Positions 5,616 to 9,635 of a stretch of 9,635 nt of DNA are shown here, piece by piece. Position numbers and translations under genes: made by a program. This stretch comes from Halanaerobiaceae bacterium. Lineage in GTDB: Bacteria > Bacillota > Halanaerobiia > Halanaerobiales > Halarsenatibacteraceae. Position 1 is the stretch's first letter. Each line of letters starts with the position of its first letter. The notes beneath the pieces were generated by a model. It did no database searches, had not been told where the DNA came from, and saw nothing but the letters and a program-made list of their open reading frames with translations. The DNA lies in contig PWHA01000356.1 of assembly GCA_003554685.1 (NCBI GenBank), forward strand, positions 1 through 9,635. Reading direction: 5' to 3'.

Positions 5616-6491
5616 ATGGAGCAGGCCAGGCATGTAGCAATAATCATGGATGGCAACGGCCGCTGGGCCCGTAAGCAGGGGAAAAGCCGCCGCCAGGGAC
5701 ACCGGGAAGGGGTTAAAGCTCTGGAGAGGATAGCCAGGGCTGCCGCTGATACTGAAGAAATCCAGTATCTTACTGTTTTCGCTTTTTCAACAGAAAACTG
5801 GAAACGCCCCGGCCGGGAGGTCAAATTTCTTTTTGATCTCCTTCGTTCCACCATTCGCAATGAGCTTGACAAACTGCAGAAAGATGAGCAGATCAAGATC
5901 CAGGTAATTGGTCGCCTGCAGGAATTGGATCCTGACATCCAGGAGGATATCAAACGCATCGAAAAAATTTCCCGGAATAACAGTGAACTGATCCTGACAG
6001 TTGCTGTAAACTACGGCGGCCGGGCCGAAATCATCGATGCAGTTAACAGTATTATAAGTACAAATCTTCAACAGAACAAGGATAATCAGCAGAACAAAGA
6101 CAATCAGCAGAACAAAGATTATCAACAGAACAAAGACAATCAACAGAACAAAGATTATCAGCAAAACAAAGATTATCAACAGAACCGGGATAATCAACAG
6201 AACCGGGATAACCAACAGATTATTTCCCGGGAGAGAGAAAACAAATTTATCTCAGAATCTGAACTGGAAAATCATTTATACAGGCCGGATCTGCCTGAAG
6301 TGGATCTTCTAATTCGCACCGGTGGGGAGAAAAGGATATCCAATTTTTTGCTCTGGCAGATTTCCTATGCCGAACTTTTTTTTACTCCGGTTTTCTGGCC
6401 TGACTTCAGCGCTAATGATCTCGAAGAGGCTTTAGATGATTATGCCAGAAGACAGCGGAAATTTGGAGGACTTCCTGGAGAGGAGAGATAG
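5616..6491 (+). CDS. uppS: Undecaprenyl diphosphate synthase with an internal hexapeptide-repeat insertion
   Basis: This cis-prenyltransferase extends farnesyl diphosphate with isopentenyl diphosphate to C55 undecaprenyl diphosphate, the lipid carrier for peptidoglycan and other wall polymers. The catalytic elements are all present: HVAIIMDGNGRWA (6-18, catalytic Asp12), the His29 region, FAFSTENWKRP (55-65), VNYGGR (131-136), LLIRTGGEKRISNFLLWQ (231-248), YAELFF (250-255) and WPDF (261-264). The enzyme usually has about 230-260 residues; this one has 291. The excess is an array of eight QQNKD(N/Y) or QQNRDN units plus a partial one at residues 152-201. It sits in the loop between the helix after NYGGR and the RTGGE strand, where ordinary enzymes have a short linker. 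The frame is intact, so the enzyme is probably functional. The start follows AGGAGGA. cdsA begins three bases after the stop. Confidence 0.95.
   Translation: MEQARHVAIIMDGNGRWARKQGKSRRQGHREGVKALERIARAAADTEEIQYLTVFAFSTENWKRPGREVKFLFDLLRSTIRNELDKLQKDEQIKIQVIGRLQELDPDIQEDIKRIEKISRNNSELILTVAVNYGGRAEIIDAVNSIISTNLQQNKDNQQNKDNQQNKDYQQNKDNQQNKDYQQNKDYQQNRDNQQNRDNQQIISRERENKFISESELENHLYRPDLPEVDLLIRTGGEKRISNFLLWQISYAELFFTPVFWPDFSANDLEEALDDYARRQRKFGGLPGEER
6069..6218 (+). repeat. 18-bp x 8 in-frame minisatellite inside uppS
   Basis: Eight 18-bp units run from 6069 to 6212 and a partial CAACAG closes at 6213-6218. Each encodes Gln-Gln-Asn-(Lys/Arg)-Asp-(Asn/Tyr). Units vary mainly at the last codon (AAT, AAC or TAT) and at one Lys/Arg codon; units 7 and 8 share the AACCGGGAT variant. 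This pattern of shared variants indicates stepwise duplication, with the last two copies the most recently related. Confidence 0.95.
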
Positions 6492-6494
6492 GCT

Positions 6495-7430
6495 GTGATA
6501 AAACAGCGACTGCTCAGTGCCGTGGGAGGATTACTGATACTGATTGCCGCCACCTGGGCCGGCTCATTGCCTTTTTTTGTTTTTATGTCTGTCGTACTGG
6601 TGCTGGCTGTCAGAGAGTTCAGGCTTTTTTTACCCCGGCAAATGAGCCTGGATTTCCTGCTGCTCCCGCTTTTAAGCGTCCTGTTTTTTCTCAGCATTTA
6701 TCTTCAATCATGGATAAGAGTTGAAGCAAATCAGCTGCAAACAAATCAGCTGCTTTCAAGCCTGAGTCTGGATATAAGCTGGCTTCAACCCTATCTAAAC
6801 TTTGAAACTGGTCTTTTTCAATTCGGCCTGACTTCCGAACTAATTTCTGTAGTTAACCTGCCGGTACTGGTCTTGCTGGCTGCAGTTCTAATTCTAGTTC
6901 TGGTTCATATCAGAGAGCACAGCTATAATCATATTCTAATCCGGGTATCCAGCCGCATTTTTATGATTCTATATCTGGCCGGCGGCCTATCTTTTTTGTT
7001 TTTACTCCGGGATTTTGGTCAGGAAGGATTTCACAACACCAGAGCCCTCTGGCTGGTGCTGGCAGCCACCTGGCTTACCGACACCGGAGCCTATTTTTCT
7101 GGAAACTGGTTTGGCTCGAAACCTATGGCGCCGGTAATTTCTCCCAAAAAGACTGTTGCTGGGGGTATAGGAGGGGTGCTTTTTTCTGTGTTTGCTGTTA
7201 GTATTTATCTGCTGCTGCTGGGAAACTTTTCACCCCGCTGGCTCCTGCTGGCACCGCTGATTTCCATGGCAGCGGTGGCTGGGGACCTTTTTGAATCATG
7301 CCTGAAGAGAGATGCAGATATAAAGGATTCCGGTGAAATTCTACCCGGTCATGGTGGAATACTGGATCGTTTTGACAGCCTGCTGTTTTCAGCCCCCCTG
7401 ACCTATTATATTCTGATATTTTTAGTATAA
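6495..7430 (+). CDS. cdsA: Phosphatidate cytidylyltransferase (CDP-diacylglycerol synthase)
   Basis: CdsA is an integral membrane enzyme that makes CDP-diacylglycerol from phosphatidate and CTP, the branch point of phospholipid synthesis. The 311-residue protein is hydrophobic with about seven or eight membrane segments (for example 5-22, 26-42, 53-70, 120-138, 155-171, 184-203, 226-243, 250-265). The motif TDTGAYFSGNWFG (195-207), SPKKTVAG (216-223), and the family signature from SCLKRDADIKD (268-278) to PGHGGILDRFD (284-294) are intact, including the catalytic and metal-binding acidic residues. The start is GTG 6495, three bases after the uppS stop, with GGAGAG ahead of it inside the uppS end, so translation is likely coupled. 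The extramembrane stretch at about 72-118 is longer than usual and includes a small 15-bp duplication. Confidence 0.94.
   Translation: MIKQRLLSAVGGLLILIAATWAGSLPFFVFMSVVLVLAVREFRLFLPRQMSLDFLLLPLLSVLFFLSIYLQSWIRVEANQLQTNQLLSSLSLDISWLQPYLNFETGLFQFGLTSELISVVNLPVLVLLAAVLILVLVHIREHSYNHILIRVSSRIFMILYLAGGLSFLFLLRDFGQEGFHNTRALWLVLAATWLTDTGAYFSGNWFGSKPMAPVISPKKTVAGGIGGVLFSVFAVSIYLLLLGNFSPRWLLLAPLISMAAVAGDLFESCLKRDADIKDSGEILPGHGGILDRFDSLLFSAPLTYYILIFLV
6728..6753 (+). repeat. 15-bp in-frame duplication in cdsA
   Basis: AAATCAGCTGC occurs at 6728-6738 and 6743-6753, a 15-base period that encodes NQLQ-T-NQLL in the loop around residues 79-87. It is short, but has the same style as the other in-frame repeats here. 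Confidence 0.6.
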
Positions 7431-7483
7431 TCTGTGAATCTATGATTGCACTGCGAAAAGTCGATTATTTTATTTTGCACAAA

Positions 7484-7513
7484 AAGAAAATTCACAATAA
7501 GAAAATCCACGAA
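7484..7513. repeat. Imperfect 15-bp tandem repeat
   Basis: AAGAAAATTCACAAT (7484-7498) is followed by AAGAAAATCCACGAA (7499-7513), 12 of 15 identical, and a third start AAGAACAT. An older duplication than those at 7710-7843. Confidence 0.6.
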
Positions 7514-7532
7514 AAGAACATTGTAGACTTTA

Positions 7533-7762
7533 ATAGTTCTGAAAATAAGAATACTGTCAAAACAAAATTCTTACAAGCTAAAAAATGGTGATTAGAACAT
7601 TTCGCAGTATAACCATAACATGCTTATTATATACCCTTACCGTATTTCTTAATAAGAATTTTTATCAAAATTACTGCTTTTACGCGCTGGAAATGTATGT
7701 CCAGTCTGTCTAACTATTTAATTCTGAAAATTACTTGATCTAACAATTTAATTCTGAAAATT
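7533..7762 (+). promoter_or_regulatory. Cluster of three CodY-box-like motifs
   Basis: TTCTGAAAAT occurs at 7537-7546, 7722-7731 and 7752-7761. Against the 15-base consensus AATTTTCWGAAAATT each site scores 11 of 15; in the latter two, positions 5-15 are perfect and an AATT or ATTT lies three bases further upstream. CodY tolerates several mismatches, and codY is in this window with a conserved DNA-binding domain. CodY may thus repress the downstream membrane protein and dxr. Chance in AT-rich repeats remains possible; two of the three sites come from one duplication. Confidence 0.4.
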
Positions 7763-7769
7763 ACTTGAA
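7710..7769. repeat. 30-bp tandem duplication carrying a CodY-like motif
   Basis: Units 7710-7739 and 7740-7769 are identical at 28 of 30 positions; the differences are T/A at 7715/7745 and T/A at 7739/7769. Each contains TTCTGAAAATT. The high identity suggests a recent duplication or selection for two copies. Confidence 0.92.
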
Positions 7770-7772
7770 AAA

Positions 7773-7802
7773 ATGAACCAAAAATGAATGAACCAAAAAT
7801 GA
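7773..7802. repeat. Perfect 15-bp tandem duplication
   Basis: ATGAACCAAAAATGA is found at 7773-7787 and directly again at 7788-7802 without mismatch. It abuts the 30-bp pair on one side and nearly the 14-bp pair on the other. Confidence 0.9.
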
Positions 7803-7815
7803 GCCAGGAAAGATT

Positions 7816-7843
7816 CTGGAGCTGTTTATCTGGAGCTGTTTAT
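7816..7843 (+). repeat. Perfect 14-bp duplication that doubles the ribosome binding site of the next gene
   Basis: CTGGAGCTGTTTAT is present at 7816-7829 and 7830-7843. The second copy places GGAG (7832-7835) nine bases before the ATG at 7845; the first copy is an identical but distant GGAG. Removing one copy would leave a working site, so the duplication need not alter expression. Confidence 0.9.
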
Positions 7844-7844
7844 T

Positions 7845-8906
7845 ATGGATAAAACGATCAAACAGATGCTTATATTTGTCGCCATTATTTTTATTTCATT
7901 TTTTGTGCTGGAGTATGTTTTTGCTATTTTTGCTCCCTTTATAATTTCCCTGGTGCTTGCCAGCCTGATTGAGCCCCTGGTTAGTCGGATTTCCCGTTCA
8001 GAGAAGATTCCCCTGGGTAGAACTGTAGCTGTCATCCTGGCACTGGTTGTGGTGCTGGCGGTCTTCAGTGGGCTCTTAATTCTGGGTTCTTCCCGGATTT
8101 ATTTTGAGCTGAACAGAATAATTCAGCGTCTGCCGGATTACGAAACCCTGGGTCAGCAGCTCAGGATTCCGGAAGCCAGCTGGCAGGAAGTTCTGCAGAC
8201 AAATTTCAATGTTTCTCCAGCCATTGTTTCAGCCATAGAAGATAATTTACAGTCCATTTTTGATGCCGGACGCGGTCTGTTGATGCAGGGAGCTCAGATT
8301 GTCTTAAATACCCTGGGCAGCCTGCCCCTGGCCCTGATGATTCTGCTCTTGAGCATTGTCGCCACTTTCTTTATGAGCCGCGACAAGGAAAGAATCAACG
8401 CCGCCATTATCAGGATCTTTCCCGAAGAGTGGGAAGGTCGCGTCAAAAGCATTCAGTCCGAACTGGCCAATTCCGCCATCGGTTATATTAGAGCTCTCCT
8501 GATCCTGATCACAATTTCAGGCCTCATCGCCTTTTTAGGGCTCTTAATCCTGGGCAGCGAATATGCCCTGACCCTGGGGATTCTGGCAGCTATCCTGGAT
8601 TTAATCCCTATTATCGGTCCGGCCTTGATTTTCTATCCCTGGATGGTGGTAAGCCTGCTCCTGGGCAATTTTGCCTTTGCCCTCGGACTTTTAATTACCC
8701 ATCTGGTGCTGGTAGCGGTCCGCTCCTCAATCGAGCCCAAAATCATGGGAGACAATATCGGAATTCACCCTCTTTCAATTATGATAGCCCTCTTTGCCGG
8801 CTACCGCATTCTTGGCATGACGGGATTTATTGTCGGACCAACGATTTTAATTTTAATTAAAACTGCGGCGCGGGCCAATTTAATACCATTCTGGGAGGCC
8901 AGATAA
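7845..8906 (+). CDS. AI-2E/PerM family membrane protein, YtvI-like
   Basis: This 353-residue polytopic membrane protein belongs to the AI-2E transporter (UPF0118/PerM) family. Predicted membrane segments lie at about 8-24, 26-44, 59-82, 156-176, 213-237, 240-264, 266-295 and 310-340. A soluble region, about 83-155, separates the first three from the rest, as usual in the family. The conserved C-terminal motifs DLIPIIGPALIFYPW (252-266) and SSIEPKIMGDNIGIHPL (294-310) are clear. They most resemble the sporulation protein YtvI as I remember it; whether it exports a solute or serves sporulation is unknown. It is placed between cdsA and dxr, where many Bacillota have nothing. It overlaps the dxr start by one base (TAATG), so the two are translationally coupled. 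GGAG lies nine bases before the ATG. Confidence 0.88.
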   Translation: MDKTIKQMLIFVAIIFISFFVLEYVFAIFAPFIISLVLASLIEPLVSRISRSEKIPLGRTVAVILALVVVLAVFSGLLILGSSRIYFELNRIIQRLPDYETLGQQLRIPEASWQEVLQTNFNVSPAIVSAIEDNLQSIFDAGRGLLMQGAQIVLNTLGSLPLALMILLLSIVATFFMSRDKERINAAIIRIFPEEWEGRVKSIQSELANSAIGYIRALLILITISGLIAFLGLLILGSEYALTLGILAAILDLIPIIGPALIFYPWMVVSLLLGNFAFALGLLITHLVLVAVRSSIEPKIMGDNIGIHPLSIMIALFAGYRILGMTGFIVGPTILILIKTAARANLIPFWEAR

Positions 8907-9635
8907 TGACTATAAAAAAAATCACAATACTGGGAGCCACCGGTTCAATCGGCACCCAGGCTCTGGAAGTTATAGAAAAACTAGAAAACTGGGAAATCGC
9001 TGGTATGAGCTGTTTTCAGAGCGTTGAAACCCTGGCAGCCCGGGCTGCCAGATACCGCCCCTCAAAGCTGGCGGTGGCCGATTCAGCAGCAGCCAGCAGC
9101 CTTAAGGAGAATCTGCCCGCCGGTTATCAGCCGGAAATCCTGACCGGCAGTGCCGGTTATGAAGAGCTGGCAGCCCTGCCGGATATTGACGTGGTAATAA
9201 ACTCTATCGTGGGAGCAGCCGGACTCAAACCCTCTCTCGCAGCTGCCCGGCTCGGCAAAAGGCTGGCACTCGCCAATAAAGAAAGCCTGGTGATTGGAGG
9301 CCGAATCCTGATGCCGCTGATGCGGGATACCGGAGGAGAAATTATCCCGGTGGACAGTGAGCACAATGCCATCTTCCAGCTGCTGGAAGGTCGCCAGCAG
9401 GAAGAGGTCGAGAATTTAATCCTGACCGCCTCTGGCGGTCCTTTTCGCGGATTTTCAACTGCCGACCTGGAAGAGGTGACCCTGGAGGATGCCCTGGATC
9501 ATCCCAACTGGGACATGGGCAGCAAAATAACTATTGATTCCGCAACCCTTATGAATAAGGGACTGGAGGTAATTGAAGCTCACTGGTTATTTGGCTTTTC
9601 CTATGATAAAATAAAGGTAGTTGTTCATCCTCAGA
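8906..9635 (+). CDS. dxr: 1-deoxy-D-xylulose 5-phosphate reductoisomerase, C-terminus cut by window edge
   Basis: DXR converts 1-deoxy-D-xylulose 5-phosphate to 2-C-methyl-D-erythritol 4-phosphate with NADPH, the second step of the MEP isoprenoid pathway; it is the fosmidomycin target. Only the first 243 residues (of roughly 380-390) are in the window. Visible are the NADPH-binding ILGATGSIG (8-16), the ALANKESLV segment (121-129), the metal ligands in VDSEHNA (Asp150, Glu152), the substrate loop ASGGPF (175-180), the HPNWDMGSKITIDSATLMNK stretch (199-218), and the third metal ligand Glu221 in KGLEVIEA. GGGAGG (8893-8898) is seven bases before the ATG, which shares its A with the preceding stop codon. 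Isoprenoid units made here feed UppS encoded upstream. Confidence 0.97.
   Translation, partial: MTIKKITILGATGSIGTQALEVIEKLENWEIAGMSCFQSVETLAARAARYRPSKLAVADSAAASSLKENLPAGYQPEILTGSAGYEELAALPDIDVVINSIVGAAGLKPSLAAARLGKRLALANKESLVIGGRILMPLMRDTGGEIIPVDSEHNAIFQLLEGRQQEEVENLILTASGGPFRGFSTADLEEVTLEDALDHPNWDMGSKITIDSATLMNKGLEVIEAHWLFGFSYDKIKVVVHPQ

Larger units (their letters stand above)
7431..7844. other. 414-bp non-coding gap between cdsA and the membrane protein gene
   Basis: No open frame of note and no clear terminator are visible after cdsA. The gap is AT-rich and consists largely of duplications: imperfect 15-bp units near 7484-7513, and 30-, 15- and 14-bp tandem pairs at 7710-7843. Inverted sequences include TAAGAAT (7546-7552) with ATTCTTA (7567-7573), the dyad TTCTTA-A-TAAGAA (7646-7658), and ACTGCGAAA (7450-7458) with TTTCGCAGT (7600-7608). 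Three CodY-box-like motifs lie here. A break this long inside a normally compact operon implies a separate promoter for the next gene, though I cannot place it. Confidence 0.6.

Noticed and set aside
5343..5959. Overlapping minus-strand open frames (up to 183 codons) rich in Ile, His, Tyr, Ser, Phe and Leu
   Set aside because: They are translations of the 7-base repeat array in different frames and of the uppS antisense strand; the composition is an artefact of the repeat.
6069..6218. Possible uppS pseudogene caused by repeat insertion
   Set aside because: The frame is open throughout, all catalytic motifs before and after the array are intact, and the operon spacing and start site are normal.
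7431..7844. Remnant of an insertion sequence in the cdsA gap
   Set aside because: No transposase fragment, no terminal inverted repeats flanked by a target duplication; the 9-bp inverted pair at 7450 and 7600 is too short to count.

Overview
The window is a conserved housekeeping block of a Bacillota (Firmicutes) chromosome. CodY, the order rpsB-tsf-pyrH-frr-uppS-cdsA-...-dxr, strong GGAGG ribosome binding sites and a YtvI-type membrane protein typical of spore formers all point there. Coding DNA has moderate G+C, while the gaps are very AT-rich. Many proteins are rich in Glu/Asp (S2 tail, EF-Ts, RRF), which could fit a halophilic anaerobe such as Halanaerobiales; that placement is inference and is not proven here. 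All genes are on the + strand.

Layout: 1-149, AT-rich leader of codY with a perfect 18-bp tandem duplication and a partial CodY-box-like site. 150-932, codY. 933-1428, AT-rich repeats, a hairpin, a near-consensus sigma-A promoter and a well-folded untranslated leader for rpsB. 1429-2352, rpsB with an acidic, repeat-bearing C-terminal tail, then an intrinsic terminator. 2353-2777, a gap built largely of tandem repeats. 2778-3668, tsf, followed by a perfect 14-bp hairpin terminator. 3739-4458, pyrH. 4504-5061, frr. 5108-5380, a small unknown protein. 5381-5615, a gap dominated by a heptanucleotide repeat. 5616-6491, uppS carrying an in-frame 18-bp x 8 minisatellite. 6495-7430, cdsA. 7431-7844, a non-coding gap of local duplications and CodY-box-like motifs. 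7845-8906, a YtvI/AI-2E family membrane protein. 8906-9635, the first 243 codons of dxr, cut by the window edge.

The genes serve growth as a set: CodY (nutrient-sensing repressor), ribosomal protein S2 and EF-Ts (translation), UMP kinase (pyrimidine nucleotides), ribosome recycling factor, undecaprenyl diphosphate synthase (cell-wall lipid carrier), CDP-diacylglycerol synthase (phospholipids) and DXR (isoprenoid precursors that feed UppS).

The most unusual property is window-wide. Every gap longer than 100 bp, and four of the coding regions (rpsB, the small ORF, uppS, cdsA), contain short tandem duplications. Units differ from place to place (7, 9, 10, 13, 14, 15, 16, 18, 24 and 30 bp). Inside genes the units are always multiples of three and sit in permissive loops or tails. 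I see no transposase, CRISPR array, tRNA or rRNA. The best candidates for something undescribed are this local-duplication habit, the glutamine/asparagine-rich hexapeptide array inside the essential enzyme UppS, and the structured rpsB leader.
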